Part shown: positions 7,339-17,319 of the stretch, piece after piece
How positions within the stretch are numbered: the first letter of the stretch is position 1
How the letters are laid out: the number at the start of each line of letters is the position of its first letter
Source of the DNA: Sediminibacterium sp. KACHI17
GTDB taxonomy: Bacteria; Bacteroidota; Bacteroidia; Chitinophagales; Chitinophagaceae
DNA: 64,000 nucleotides
Assembly: GCF_040362915.1 (NCBI RefSeq)
Contig: NZ_AP029612.1
Location: 2,046,001 to 2,110,000 of the forward strand
Direction: 5' to 3'
The notes under the pieces: generated by a model
The model's input: only the letters and a program-made list of their open reading frames with translations
Told to the model about the DNA's origin: nothing
The model's database searches: none
Translations under genes and position numbers: made by a program

Positions 7339-8646
7339 ATGAGTTCCTTCGAAGTACGCGGTGGTAACAGATTGAAAGGGGAGATCATTCCTCAAGGCGC
7401 TAAAAATGAAGCATTACAGATCCTCTCTGCCGTTTTATTAACGGATGGAGAAATGATCATCTCCAATATTCCTGATATCCTTGATGTGAATCTGTTGATA
7501 GAATTACTTACAGATATGGGCGTTAAAACCCATCGCGTCAACGATGATACCTATAGTTTTCGCGCCGATGATATCAATATTGATTATTTGTCTTCCGAAG
7601 ATTTCAGAAAAAAAGGAGGAAGATTAAGAGGTAGTGTGATGTTGGCCGGACCTATGTTGGCCCGCTTTAAAAAAGCATACATCCCAAAACCAGGTGGTGA
7701 TAAGATCGGCAGAAGAAGATTGGATACCCATATTATTGGCTTTGAAAAACTAGGTGCCAAGTTTGAGTTTGATGAAGACAATAGTTGTTTCAAACTGACT
7801 TCACCTTCATTGAAAGGCACGTACATGTTACTGGATGAACCTTCTGTAACCGGAACAGCCAATATCGTAATGGCAGCAGTATTAGCAGAAGGAACTACGC
7901 AAATTTATAATGCCGCTTGTGAGCCATACCTGCAACAGCTTTGTGCTATGCTCAATCACATGGGTGCAAAGATCAGCGGTATTGGCAGTAATTTATTGAT
8001 CATTGAAGGAGTGAGTAAACTGAATGGCACTTCTCACCGAATGTTGCCGGATATGATCGAGATCGGAAGTTTTATTGGACTGGCAGCGATGACACAAAGT
8101 GAACTTACCATCAAAAATGCGGGTGTGAATCACCTGGGTATCATTCCTGAGAAATTCAGACAACTTGGTATCGCATTAGATATTCAGGGAGATGATATTC
8201 ATGTACCACAACAAGATGTTTACGAAATACAAACTTATCTTGATGGTGGCATCCTTACTGTTTCAGATCATCCATGGCCGGGTTTCACACCGGATCTATT
8301 AAGCATTGTATTGGTAGTAGCTACACAAGCAAGAGGTAGCGTACTCGTTCATCAAAAAATGTTTGAAAGCAGATTATTCTTTGTAGATAAACTCATTGAT
8401 ATGGGAGCACAGATCATTCTTTGTGACCCGCATCGTGCAACGGTGATCGGATTGGGAAGAAAGAATAATTTGAGAGGTATTACGATGAGTAGTCCCGACA
8501 TCCGTGCCGGACAGGCATTGCTGATCGCTGCATTGAGTGCTGAAGGGAAGAGTACGATTCAAAATATTGAACAGATCGACAGAGGCTATCAGAAAATTGA
8601 TGAGAGATTGAGAAGTATTGGTGCTGATATCAAAAGAGTACCTTAA
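7339..8646 (+). CDS. murA: UDP-N-acetylglucosamine 1-carboxyvinyltransferase, Asp-type active site
   Basis: 435 residues. It catalyses the first committed step of peptidoglycan synthesis, moving enolpyruvate from PEP to UDP-GlcNAc. The family start GGNRLKGEIIPQGAKNEAL (with the substrate-binding Lys and Asn) and the closing PDIRAGQALLIAAL are present. In the active-site loop the sequence is PGGDKIGRRRLD: Asp121 (codon at 7699-7701) stands where E. coli MurA has Cys115, the residue alkylated by fosfomycin. Asp at this place is known from Mycobacterium tuberculosis and Chlamydia and gives intrinsic fosfomycin resistance. Single gene, convergent with the response regulator, with only 5 bases between stops. 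Confidence 0.95.
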   Translation: MSSFEVRGGNRLKGEIIPQGAKNEALQILSAVLLTDGEMIISNIPDILDVNLLIELLTDMGVKTHRVNDDTYSFRADDINIDYLSSEDFRKKGGRLRGSVMLAGPMLARFKKAYIPKPGGDKIGRRRLDTHIIGFEKLGAKFEFDEDNSCFKLTSPSLKGTYMLLDEPSVTGTANIVMAAVLAEGTTQIYNAACEPYLQQLCAMLNHMGAKISGIGSNLLIIEGVSKLNGTSHRMLPDMIEIGSFIGLAAMTQSELTIKNAGVNHLGIIPEKFRQLGIALDIQGDDIHVPQQDVYEIQTYLDGGILTVSDHPWPGFTPDLLSIVLVVATQARGSVLVHQKMFESRLFFVDKLIDMGAQIILCDPHRATVIGLGRKNNLRGITMSSPDIRAGQALLIAALSAEGKSTIQNIEQIDRGYQKIDERLRSIGADIKRVP

Positions 8647-8651
8647 AATAT

Positions 8652-9089
8652 TTATCGCGAAGGCAGTTTTACGATAGATATCCAATATTCTTCAATACTG
8701 CGTATCACTTCCATGAATTTATTCAGGTCTACAGGTTTTATGACATAACTGTTTGCATGATTTGCATAAGACTCCTGTACATCTGTTTCTGCAGAAGAGG
8801 TCGTTAACATGATCACCGGTATGCTCTTAAGCAAAGGATCTGTTTTCATCATGTGCAATACTTCTTTGCCATCTACTTTAGGAAGATTGATATCGAGTAA
8901 AATAATATCCGGTGTTTGTACATCCACAAATGCACCTTGTTTTTTTAAGTAGGACATCGCTTCTTCGCCATCTCTTACTACACGAATATGATTTCGGATC
9001 TTGGCTTCTTTAAAAGCTTCTATTGTGAGTCGGATATCTCCCTCGTTGTCTTCAACGAGTAGAATTTCCAGATCTTGAAATGCTGACAT
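8652..9089 (-). CDS. Single-domain response regulator (Rcp1-like)
   Basis: 145 residues, a receiver domain with no output domain. Key residues are visible: the acidic pair at 13-14 (LLVEDN), phospho-acceptor Asp66 (IILLDINLP), Thr96/Thr97 (MLTTSS) and Lys118 (VIKPVD). The layout matches Rcp1-type regulators that pair with phytochrome-like or multi-PAS kinases. It starts 17 bases after the stop of the seven-PAS kinase, so the two form a two-component operon. Output must go through protein contact or a further phosphotransfer partner not seen here. Confidence 0.93.
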   Translation of the reverse strand: MSAFQDLEILLVEDNEGDIRLTIEAFKEAKIRNHIRVVRDGEEAMSYLKKQGAFVDVQTPDIILLDINLPKVDGKEVLHMMKTDPLLKSIPVIMLTTSSAETDVQESYANHANSYVIKPVDLNKFMEVIRSIEEYWISIVKLPSR

Positions 9090-9106
9090 AAAATAATTTT
9101 AGGGGT

Positions 9107-12100
9107 CTATGGTTTAGGCAGACTGAAATAAAAAGTACTTCCTTTCGCTTCTTCAGAAGTCACCCATATTTCTCCGTGATGCCTTTCTACGATCTTTTTA
9201 CAGATAGCCAACCCAATTCCTGTACCAGAGTAATTATCAATCGGATGTAATCTTTGGAATACAACGAAGATCTTTTCAAAATATTTAGAATTGATCCCGA
9301 TCCCATTGTCTTTCACAAAGAACACAAAACGATTCGCTTCTTCAATACATCCGATTTCAACGACCGGGGGTTTGTCGCTTTTGTATTTTAATGCATTCCC
9401 TATCAGGTTTTGCATCAATTGTTGTAATTGTGATGTATTTCCAAGAATAACAGGTAATGTATCTACCCTTAAAGTTATTTGTTCTTTTTCAAATCTGGAT
9501 TCAAATATTTGTATCACGCTCTTCACCAAATTGTTCATATCAATTGGCTGAAAAGGTTCATTTACAGTGCCTACCCTGGAATAAGAAAGCAGATCCAGTA
9601 TCAGTCGTTTCATTCTTTCTGCACCACCCACGGCAAAATTGACGTACTCTCTGGCCCTTTCATCCAAATTCGCTCCATACTGTCTGTCCAACAACTGCAA
9701 AAAGCTACTTACCATTCTCAAAGGCTCCTGAAGATCATGTGAAGCCACATATGCAAATCTTTCCAGCTCTTTGTTCGAGGTCATTAGTTCTGCAGCGCGT
9801 TTTTCCAATACCTGATTCAACTCCTGTAATTGTTGTTCTGATTGTTTTAATGCCGAAATATCCTGGGTAGAACCAATCATACGAACCGCTACTCCTTCTT
9901 TATTTCTGATGACATATCCTCGATCATATACAAATGCATAAGAACCATCTTTTCTTTCGAAGCGATATTCATCTTCCCAAAATTGATCCTTGGTTTCTTC
10001 CAATAATCTTCTTCTCTTCTCAATCACTCTCTCGAGGTCGACGGGATGTACATGTTTGCGCCAGAACTCATTATCCTGAGATGCTTCTAATGTATTGTAT
10101 CCAAATAGTTTTTGTAAGCCATCACCTGAACGAACCACTGCATGTGTACGCAGATCCCAATCCCATATTGCATCACTGGTAGCTTTAGCCACCAGCTCAT
10201 ATCGCTCATTGGTTCTTCTGATCAATGTCTCTGATTTCTTTCGCTCAGAAATATCTCTGATAAATGCGCAAAAGAATTCCTCACTTTCCTGCTTGATCGG
10301 TAGTACGGTAAGTTCTATGGGGAACATATTACCCTCACGGTTGATCGCATTCAACTCCAGTAAAACATTCAATGCAGGTCCTTTGCCGGTTACCTTATAC
10401 TGCTCCATACCATGGTCATGCATTTGTCGGTAAGGCTCAGGAATAATGATAGACGATAGTCTTCTTCCTATGACTTCTGCTTCTTTCCATCCAAAAACAA
10501 CTTCTGCCTGTGGATTCCAGAAAGTGATCATTCCTTCAGTATCGATACAAACGATCGCATCAAGCGCCGCATTCATGATCAGCCTTCTTTTTTGTTCACT
10601 ATCACGAATCAAGGCTTCTGTCTTCTTCCTTTCTGTCACATCTCTTTCAATGGCTACCCAATGTGTATACCATCCCGATTCATTGGCTACAGGCGCAACA
10701 GTAAAATTGTTCCAAAAAGGTTCTCCATTCTTTTTATAATTCAACACTTCTATATCACATGGCTCCCATCTTTGCAAAGCTTGTTTCAAACGAGCCAATT
10801 CTCCTTTATCTGTATCAGGGCCTTGTAGTATCCTGGGCGTTTTCCCGATCACTTCTTCGGCAGTATAACCGGTCATTCTTGTAAACGCAGCGTTTACATA
10901 TAAAATTCTTGGTCCTTCCTCTTCAATGGGCTCAGCTTCGGTGATAAGTATGGCATCATTTGTATTTGTGATCACCATATCCATGAGTCTCAATCTCTCT
11001 TCCTCTTCTTTCTTTTTTGTGATATCAGTTCGAATAGCCACGTACTGATAAGGCTTACCCTGCTCATTTAAAAAAGGAACAATGGTAGTATCAACCCAAT
11101 AATAATTGCCGGATTTGGTTTTATTTCTTAACTCTCCGCGCCAAACCTTTCCATTAGCGATCGTTACCCACAACTCTCTTAAAAATTCTTTGCTATGATA
11201 CCCTGAGTTGATCAGACGATGGTCTTGACCGATCAGTTCCTGTCTGGAGTAACCGGATATGGTACAAAAATTATCATTTGCAAACTGAATGATCCCTTTT
11301 TGATCTGTGATAGCAACGATACTGGATTGATCCAAGGCAAACTTGTAATCTGATACCTCTTTAAAAGCTTGGGTAAGTGCTCTTTCATTCTGCAATCGCT
11401 CAGTGATATCATTGATCAATACCAGTACACAGGGTTTGTTATTGAAATCTATATGATGTGCTGTGATCTCTACATCGATCAGGGTTCTGTCTTTTTTATA
11501 ATGGCGCCAGATTCCTTTGTGTGTTAAAATATCACCCTTTCGAGTTTTGGGTGATCGATCCAACTTTTCAAGATCTTCAACAGGTCTTATATCCCTGATG
11601 GTCATATGCAGGAACTCCTCTCTACTATAACCATAATGACGAACTGCCGTATCATTCACTTCAAGGAACTTAAATGAATGTTCCTCATAAATCCACATAG
11701 GCATGGGATTGTCATAAAACAACTGACGATACCGCTCTTGTGCTTTTTTGGAATCGGTAATGTCTGTAAAGAAAATAGTGATGCCTCCATCTGGTGATGG
11801 ATAGATCCGATTTTCAAACCATCGATTCCAGGGTGCATAATGCTCCTGCATAACGATGGGTACTCTTTCTTTCATCACCTTCTGGTAATTCCAATAAAAA
11901 GGCTGACCCACGCCGTCAGGAAACAAGGTCCATATATGCTTGCCTACCAGGTCTTCAGGCCGAAGTCCATTCAACAATGCAGCACCACGTTCATTGATAT
12001 ATGTGTAATTCCAGTTGACATCCAATGCTACAAAACCATCTGAAATACTGGTCAACAGATTGGTGATCAATGATTGGGTTTTTTGCAGATTTTCCTGAAT

Positions 12101-12523
12101 ACTTCTCTGTGCAAAAACACGATCTGTGATGTCTTCTACTGAATTGATGATTTGAATGACATCTCCCTCTTCATTTAATACCGGCGTATTGATCACTCGC
12201 CAATATCTTTCTAAAAAATTATCTGTGCCATCATTTAAAGGGATATCATAACGCAACTCTTCTACCCGATTTGTTTGCTTGATACGAATCACTTCTGCAA
12301 AAAGATCCAGTAGTAATTCTTTGCTGGCTTTGGTATCAAGGCCGGGTGTGTCCGGAAAAACGGCAAATACCGGTTTGCCGATAATATGCGCTTCTTGCGT
12401 AAAGGTTGACTGTAAATAAGATTTGTTCGCTGATAAGATCGTATAATTGGGCGTATCGGGTTGTAATAGAAGGTACATCCCCGGCAGGTTATCAAAAACA
12501 GATTGAAATTCTTTTATCGTCAT
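9107..12523 (-). CDS. Seven-PAS hybrid-free sensor histidine kinase
   Basis: 1138 residues from the ATG at 12523 ([20 protein letters not shown]); the frame stays open to 12583, but that extension adds no domain. I count seven PAS repeats, each with the typical start and PAC ending such as [20 protein letters not shown] and [19 protein letters not shown]. These are followed by a coiled linker, a HisKA domain with [10 protein letters not shown] (His about residue 929) and a HATPase with [13 protein letters not shown] and GTGIGLAI. There is no membrane segment, so it is a cytoplasmic sensor. The ligand is unknown; the PAS types may bind small molecules, flavin or haem. It is operonic with the single-domain regulator downstream. 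Confidence 0.93.
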   Translation of the reverse strand: MTIKEFQSVFDNLPGMYLLLQPDTPNYTILSANKSYLQSTFTQEAHIIGKPVFAVFPDTPGLDTKASKELLLDLFAEVIRIKQTNRVEELRYDIPLNDGTDNFLERYWRVINTPVLNEEGDVIQIINSVEDITDRVFAQRSIQENLQKTQSLITNLLTSISDGFVALDVNWNYTYINERGAALLNGLRPEDLVGKHIWTLFPDGVGQPFYWNYQKVMKERVPIVMQEHYAPWNRWFENRIYPSPDGGITIFFTDITDSKKAQERYRQLFYDNPMPMWIYEEHSFKFLEVNDTAVRHYGYSREEFLHMTIRDIRPVEDLEKLDRSPKTRKGDILTHKGIWRHYKKDRTLIDVEITAHHIDFNNKPCVLVLINDITERLQNERALTQAFKEVSDYKFALDQSSIVAITDQKGIIQFANDNFCTISGYSRQELIGQDHRLINSGYHSKEFLRELWVTIANGKVWRGELRNKTKSGNYYWVDTTIVPFLNEQGKPYQYVAIRTDITKKKEEEERLRLMDMVITNTNDAILITEAEPIEEEGPRILYVNAAFTRMTGYTAEEVIGKTPRILQGPDTDKGELARLKQALQRWEPCDIEVLNYKKNGEPFWNNFTVAPVANESGWYTHWVAIERDVTERKKTEALIRDSEQKRRLIMNAALDAIVCIDTEGMITFWNPQAEVVFGWKEAEVIGRRLSSIIIPEPYRQMHDHGMEQYKVTGKGPALNVLLELNAINREGNMFPIELTVLPIKQESEEFFCAFIRDISERKKSETLIRRTNERYELVAKATSDAIWDWDLRTHAVVRSGDGLQKLFGYNTLEASQDNEFWRKHVHPVDLERVIEKRRRLLEETKDQFWEDEYRFERKDGSYAFVYDRGYVIRNKEGVAVRMIGSTQDISALKQSEQQLQELNQVLEKRAAELMTSNKELERFAYVASHDLQEPLRMVSSFLQLLDRQYGANLDERAREYVNFAVGGAERMKRLILDLLSYSRVGTVNEPFQPIDMNNLVKSVIQIFESRFEKEQITLRVDTLPVILGNTSQLQQLMQNLIGNALKYKSDKPPVVEIGCIEEANRFVFFVKDNGIGINSKYFEKIFVVFQRLHPIDNYSGTGIGLAICKKIVERHHGEIWVTSEEAKGSTFYFSLPKP

Positions 12524-12630
12524 TACAATCGTTACTATGAAAATTTGAAAAGAAACCTGCGGATTAAAAGAAACGATCATCAATATAAAACATTTTCGTC
12601 ATTCAACGAAATTGTTCAGTTCTGCGCCGC

Positions 12631-12638
12631 TAATTTTG
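12631..12638 (+). promoter_or_regulatory. TAnnTTTG box 4 bases before the nitroreductase start
   Basis: TAATTTTG, then TAAG, then ATG at 12643. Transcription from such a box would begin at about the A of the start codon, so the mRNA is predicted to be leaderless. A possible -33 TTG lies at 12612-12614. Confidence 0.5.
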
Positions 12639-12642
12639 TAAG

Positions 12643-13218
12643 ATGAGTACACTTAAAAAAATTATCCATGAAAGAAGAAGCATCAAACCTTCTTCCATGA
12701 ATGGAAAAAAGATCGATCGATCATTGATTCAATATTTACTGGAATTAGCAGATTGGGCCCCTACACACGGCAGAACTGAACCTTGGCGTTTTATTGTATT
12801 CAGTGGACAAGGATTACAAACATTTGCACAACAACATGCAGCCTTGTACAAAAATCACACCGCAGAAGAAAGTTTTACCAATGCTAAGTACCAGAATATC
12901 ATTCAGAATGGAGAAAAAGCTTCACATATCATAGCAATATATATGAAAAGACAGGCTACGCAGAAAATTCCGCTGATCGAAGAAATTGCGGCTACTGCAG
13001 CAGCTATTGAACATATTTTGTTGGGTGCTCAGGAACAAGGTATCGCAGCGCTTTGGAGTACGGGTGGTATGACATATCACGACAGCATGAAGCAACTACT
13101 CGGACTGGAAGAACAGGATCTGATGATGGGGTTACTGTATCTCGGCTATACAGATGATGCCTCACCAGTCGCTAAGAGAAATATTCCGCTGGCAGAAAAA
13201 ATCACCTGGAAAGACTAA
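12643..13218 (+). CDS. Nitroreductase-family protein (YdjA-like)
   Basis: 191 residues. The fold is shown by the FMN-binding start (HERRSIKPSSM in place of the usual RRSxR), the APTHGRTEPWRFIVF loop and the LWSTGGM segment near the end. YdjA-like nitroreductases use FMN and NAD(P)H and act as dimers on nitro compounds, quinones or unsaturated substrates; the real substrate is not predictable. It is followed after 28 bases by gmk on the same strand, but each gene has its own promoter-like box. Family assignment is sure. Confidence 0.88.
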   Translation: MSTLKKIIHERRSIKPSSMNGKKIDRSLIQYLLELADWAPTHGRTEPWRFIVFSGQGLQTFAQQHAALYKNHTAEESFTNAKYQNIIQNGEKASHIIAIYMKRQATQKIPLIEEIAATAAAIEHILLGAQEQGIAALWSTGGMTYHDSMKQLLGLEEQDLMMGLLYLGYTDDASPVAKRNIPLAEKITWKD

Positions 13219-13246
13219 GCCTTCTTAAAATTCTGTTTCTTTGCGC

Positions 13247-13822
13247 ATGCAGGAAAACAAAGGCAAGATCATTATTATTACGGCTCCATCAGGATCCGGG
13301 AAAACATCGATTACGCATTATCTGTTGAATAAATATCCCGGACTTTGTTTTTCCATTTCAGCTACTACCCGTTCTCCTAGAGGCAGCGAGCAGCATGGCG
13401 TAGAATATTATTTTCTGTCAGTTGAAGAATTTCAGTCGAAGATCAATGAACATGCATTCATTGAATGGGAAATGGTCTATGAAGGAAAGTATTACGGTAC
13501 CCTAAAAGAAGAATTAGAGCGTATTTGGAATGATGGACGCGTTCCTGTTTTGGATATTGATGTAAAGGGCGCCATACATGTACAAGGAGAGTTTCCCGGT
13601 AAGTGTTTATCAATATTTATTCAACCTCCATCTGTTGAAGAGCTAAAAAGAAGATTGGAAAGTAGAGGAACAGAAACACCGGAAAGTATTGCAACTCGCG
13701 TGAACAAGGCAAGCTATGAATTGTCTTTCAATCATCATTTCCATCATATAGTAGTAAACGAGCAGTTAGATAAAGCCTGTGCGCAGACAGAAGATCTTAT
13801 CAAAGAATTCTTAGGTTGGTAA
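13247..13822 (+). CDS. gmk: Guanylate kinase
   Basis: 191 residues from the ATG at 13247; a TTG two codons earlier is also in frame. It phosphorylates GMP to GDP with ATP. The P-loop is APSGSGKTS, followed by the GMP-binding SATTRSPRGSEQHGVEYYFLS block and the lid and base region ending in RVNKASYELSFNHHFHHIVVN. The length is typical. A near-match promoter box (TTTCTTTG, 13236-13243) ends 3 bases before the ATG. Confidence 0.96.
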   Translation: MQENKGKIIIITAPSGSGKTSITHYLLNKYPGLCFSISATTRSPRGSEQHGVEYYFLSVEEFQSKINEHAFIEWEMVYEGKYYGTLKEELERIWNDGRVPVLDIDVKGAIHVQGEFPGKCLSIFIQPPSVEELKRRLESRGTETPESIATRVNKASYELSFNHHFHHIVVNEQLDKACAQTEDLIKEFLGW

Positions 13823-13864
13823 GACAGTTTTCCTGAAATTTAAGGTTCAGCAACACCATTGATC

Positions 13865-14683
13865 ATGTCATTTGAGAACAGAACCATTTTTATTACCGGA
13901 GCCAGCAGAGGCATCGGGAAAGCCATTGCCCTTCGTTTAGCCAAAGAAAAAGCCAACATTGTTGTTGCTGCGAAAAGTGTGGAAGAAGATCCAAGACTTG
14001 GCGGTACCATTTTTTCTGCTGCAGAAGAAATAGAAAAAGCCGGTGGTAGGGCTTTGGCTGTTCAGGTAGATATTCGGCATGAAGACCAAATACAAGCTGC
14101 CGTTCAAAAAGCTGTAGAAAAATTTGGAGGCATTGATGTTGTGATCAATAATGCTTCAGCTATACAACTAACTCCCACCGAACAAACCGATACAAAACGC
14201 TTCGACCTGATGCATAGCATCAATGTCAGAGGTACTTTTCTGGTGGTAAAAAACTGCTTACCATGGCTTAAGAAGGGTAAAAACCCACATATCATTACTT
14301 TATCTCCTCCGATTAGCCTGGATCCGAAATGGATGGGCGGACATATTGCTTATACACTTACAAAATATAATATGAGCATGCTGGCATTAGGATGGGCTGC
14401 CGAATTCAAAGGAATGGGTATTGCCTCAAATGCACTTTGGCCCAGAACGACGATCGATACCGCAGCTGTTCGCAACCTGTTGGGAGGTGAGGCTTTGGCA
14501 AAAATGAGCCGCACGCCTGAGATCATTGCTGATGCTGTTTATTATATCCTACAAAAAACAGCAGATCAATGCAGCGGTAATACTTTTATCGATGAGCAGG
14601 TTCTGGCCGGAGAAGGCATTACAGACCTCGAAAAGTACTCCGTTGTACCGGGCGGAATACTCTATAATGACCTGTTTGTATAG
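13865..14683 (+). CDS. Short-chain dehydrogenase, HSDL2-like
   Basis: 272 residues from the ATG at 13865 (MSFENRTIFITGASRGIGKA); a TTG at 13859 is an alternative. Cofactor motif TGASRGIG, NNAS at about 97, and the active-site YTLTK are present. The catalytic Ser position reads TLSPPISL, as in the hydroxysteroid-dehydrogenase-like 2 group. Closing features such as ALWPRTTIDTAAVRNLLGG also fit that group. The substrate is unknown, possibly a fatty acid or steroid-like alcohol. It follows gmk by 42 bases on the same strand. Confidence 0.88.
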   Translation: MSFENRTIFITGASRGIGKAIALRLAKEKANIVVAAKSVEEDPRLGGTIFSAAEEIEKAGGRALAVQVDIRHEDQIQAAVQKAVEKFGGIDVVINNASAIQLTPTEQTDTKRFDLMHSINVRGTFLVVKNCLPWLKKGKNPHIITLSPPISLDPKWMGGHIAYTLTKYNMSMLALGWAAEFKGMGIASNALWPRTTIDTAAVRNLLGGEALAKMSRTPEIIADAVYYILQKTADQCSGNTFIDEQVLAGEGITDLEKYSVVPGGILYNDLFV

Positions 14684-14752
14684 GTTTAAACAGATTTTAA
14701 GGTCGTTCATTATCTAATACGGGTAAAACGGGGTAACATTACATACCCCCTT

Positions 14753-15235
14753 ATGCGAACGATATCCCTGCTTACCACTCTGTTGGTGATAATGACATTG
14801 TATACCCAAGCCCAATATAATGGGAGATGTGGCAATTTTAGGTATACCATCAAGGGAAAACTCGTGAGCACCGTAGAAATCAACGACGTTACCACTAAAA
14901 CTTATTATTCTATTGAGCAAAAATCCGGGTACATCTGGTTTTGGAAAGAAATTTTTGAGCCCGGCAATCAACAGGTAAATGAGTTTATCTCCATGTGGGC
15001 TAGATTATCTGAGATCGATACTTCCTGTATAGAATCCGTTGCTGTTGATCCCTTTACACTTAAAGTTCGGTTGTCACAAAAGGAAACCTTCTTTTTTACA
15101 ACGACTTATTTGCAGAAAAAAAACGGACCCACTTATGGGGTCCGTAATAATTTGTTGATATCATTCAGAAATGAAGGAACTGCCAATAATTTTTCAAATG
15201 AGCTGAAACAGCAAATTCCCATTTATAAATACTAA
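14753..15235 (+). CDS. Exported protein of unknown function
   Basis: 160 residues with a clear signal peptide (MRTISLLTTLLVIMTLYTQAQ, cleavage likely after AQA). The mature part starts YNGRCGNFRYTIKGKL, has Trp and aromatic-rich strands (SGYIWFWKEIFEPG) and no recognised domain. I cannot assign a function. Its stop overlaps the lysS stop by 4 bases in convergent orientation, and its 3' part doubles as the lysS terminator. The terminator hairpin lies at about codons 121-131. Confidence 0.75.
   Translation: MRTISLLTTLLVIMTLYTQAQYNGRCGNFRYTIKGKLVSTVEINDVTTKTYYSIEQKSGYIWFWKEIFEPGNQQVNEFISMWARLSEIDTSCIESVAVDPFTLKVRLSQKETFFFTTTYLQKKNGPTYGVRNNLLISFRNEGTANNFSNELKQQIPIYKY
15116..15145 (-). terminator. 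lysS terminator inside the convergent gene
   Basis: On the minus strand: ACGGACCC, loop CATAAGT, GGGTCCGT, followed by seven T. It is a textbook Rho-independent terminator, about 90 bases past the lysS stop, embedded in the coding sequence of the exported protein on the plus strand. Confidence 0.85.
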
Positions 15236-16770
15236 CCTTCTTGTGTATCCTGTAAACGCTCAGGTCTCATTTGTGGGAATAACAGCACATCTTGTATAGA
15301 AGGCTGATTGGTCATCATCATACACAAACGATCGATACCAATACCAATCCCTGAAGTTGGTGGCATCCCATATTCCAATGCACGAAGAAAATCATGATCG
15401 ATGAACATTGCTTCATCATCTCCACGCTCCATCAATTTCAATTGTTCTTCAAAACGTTCGCGCTGGTCAATCGGATCATTCAATTCTGTATAGGCATTAG
15501 CGATTTCTTTTCCATTCACCATCAATTCAAATCTTTCTACGAGTCCGGGTTTACTTCTATGTTTCTTGGTCAATGGACTCATTTCAACCGGATAGTCGAT
15601 GATAAATGTTGGTTGGATAAAAGTATGTTCACTGGTAGCGCCAAATATCTCATCGATCAGTTTACCCTTACCAATATTTCCCGGAACATCGATTTTGAGT
15701 TGCTTACATACTTCTCTAAGACCTGCTTCATCCATTCCACTAACATCTATTCCAGTATTCTCTTGAATCGCATCATGAATACTGATACGCTTGAAGGGTG
15801 CTTTGAAACTAATGATCTTATCTCCCAAAGGCACGTCTGTAGTTCCATGTAAAGCGATGGCGATTTTTTCAAAGAGTTGCTCCGTTGTTTCCATCATCCA
15901 GAAGTAATCCTTATAGGCCGTATACCATTCCAACACAGTAAATTCCGGGTTATGTGTTCTGTCCATTCCTTCATTTCTGAAATTACGGCTGAACTCATAC
16001 ACCCAATCAAAACCGCCAACGATCAGTCTTTTCAGGTATAGTTCATTGGCGATCCTTAAATAGAAAGGAACATCCAATGCATTGTGATGTGTGATAAAAG
16101 GTCTTGCAGCTGCACCACCCGGTATCGCTTGCAATACAGGCGTATCAACTTCCAATGCACCCTGCTCATTTAAAAAGTCGCGGATGGTATTGATCAGTTT
16201 CGTGCGTTTTACAAATGTTTCTTTTACATCCGGATTGATGATCAGGTCTGCGTAACGCTGACGATAGCGGAATTCAGGATCTGTTACAGCATCAAAGACA
16301 TTACCTTCTTCATCTCTTTTAACTACCGGAAGTGGCTTCAATGATTTTGTCAGTAAGGTAAAGGTCTGTGCATGGATCGAGGTTTCACCCGTTTTGGTAA
16401 TGAAAACAAATCCGGTTACACCAATGATATCTCCCAGATCCAGTCCATGCTTGACAACATGATCCCAAAAGGATTTATCTTCTTCCGGACAAATATCATC
16501 GCGTTTTACATAGAGTTGAATAATTCCTTTACTATCCTGAATCTTGATAAAAAATACTTTGCCTTTATCATTGATGCTCATCACTCTACCGGCAACACAG
16601 ACATTCGCAAAGTTGTCTTTATGCTCTTCACTGAAATTCTCTTTGATATCGGTTGAATAATGACTTACGGGATATAACGGAGCTGGAAATGGATCAATAC
16701 CCACTTCTTGTAATTTGGCCAGTTTCTCACGGCGAATCAGTTCCTGCTCTGACAAATGTGCTTGACTCAT
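15232..16770 (-). CDS. lysS: Lysyl-tRNA synthetase, class II
   Basis: 512 residues. An N-terminal OB-fold anticodon-binding domain (about 60-170: VCVAGRVMSINDKGKVFFIKIQD) precedes the class II core. Motif 2 is FRNEGMDRTHNPEFTVLEWY; motif 3 is the GIGIGIDRLCMMMT region near the end. The specificity loop with ELYLKRLIVGGFDWVYE is present. It charges tRNA-Lys. Single gene with its own promoter-like box at 16794; termination uses the hairpin inside the neighbouring gene. Confidence 0.97.
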   Translation of the reverse strand: MSQAHLSEQELIRREKLAKLQEVGIDPFPAPLYPVSHYSTDIKENFSEEHKDNFANVCVAGRVMSINDKGKVFFIKIQDSKGIIQLYVKRDDICPEEDKSFWDHVVKHGLDLGDIIGVTGFVFITKTGETSIHAQTFTLLTKSLKPLPVVKRDEEGNVFDAVTDPEFRYRQRYADLIINPDVKETFVKRTKLINTIRDFLNEQGALEVDTPVLQAIPGGAAARPFITHHNALDVPFYLRIANELYLKRLIVGGFDWVYEFSRNFRNEGMDRTHNPEFTVLEWYTAYKDYFWMMETTEQLFEKIAIALHGTTDVPLGDKIISFKAPFKRISIHDAIQENTGIDVSGMDEAGLREVCKQLKIDVPGNIGKGKLIDEIFGATSEHTFIQPTFIIDYPVEMSPLTKKHRSKPGLVERFELMVNGKEIANAYTELNDPIDQRERFEEQLKLMERGDDEAMFIDHDFLRALEYGMPPTSGIGIGIDRLCMMMTNQPSIQDVLLFPQMRPERLQDTQEG

Positions 16771-16793
16771 AAATACTCAATTGTGAAGAGCAG

Positions 16794-16801
16794 CAAAATT
16801 A
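16794..16801 (-). promoter_or_regulatory. Candidate TAnnTTTG promoter box for lysS
   Basis: Reads TAATTTTG on the minus strand, a full consensus match, 23 bases before the lysS ATG. Confidence 0.4.
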
Positions 16802-16830
16802 AAGGTTAGCGAGGAAGAATCGATAATCTG

Positions 16831-17319
16831 CTACTGATTATTGCCGTTTTGTTCGGAAGCTTTCCCTCTTTGGTAAATATCAGGCTGATGTATCTGCATA
16901 AACCTCCCTATGACCGTTTCCGGGATGAGCTCCCACCCGAATTGCTGGTATAAGCCCTGCGCATCTTTGGTCACTAACATCCAGCGTCTTAGTCCCTGTA
17001 ACAACGGATATTGATGAATTTCCTCCATCAGGTATTTTGATAAACCCTTTCCTCTGTATTCATCCAATACAAATACATCTGCCAGATAAGCAAATGTTGC
17101 CTGGTCGGTAACCACTCTCGCAAAGCCTATTTGCTTATCCTGATGGTATAAGCCAAAACAGATAGAATGTTCAATGGCACGCTGGAGTACTTCAATCGGT
17201 ATGTCTTTAGCCCAATAAGAAGACTTTGATAAAAATTGATGAATACAAAAGATGTCCAACCTATGCTTTTCGGTACTGATGGTATATCCCTCGTTGGATA
17301 AAAATTTGTAGTTATTCAT
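16831..17319 (-). CDS. GNAT-family N-acetyltransferase
   Basis: 162 residues. The acetyl-CoA-binding motif A is clear: YLADVFVLDEYRGKGLSKYL, with RGKG as the pyrophosphate-binding turn. The closing segment AQGLYQQFGWE is motif B. The target is unknown. Its start overlaps the rluE stop by 8 bases, so translation is probably coupled to that gene. The C-terminal tail is polar and low complexity. Confidence 0.9.
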   Translation of the reverse strand: MNNYKFLSNEGYTISTEKHRLDIFCIHQFLSKSSYWAKDIPIEVLQRAIEHSICFGLYHQDKQIGFARVVTDQATFAYLADVFVLDEYRGKGLSKYLMEEIHQYPLLQGLRRWMLVTKDAQGLYQQFGWELIPETVIGRFMQIHQPDIYQRGKASEQNGNNQ

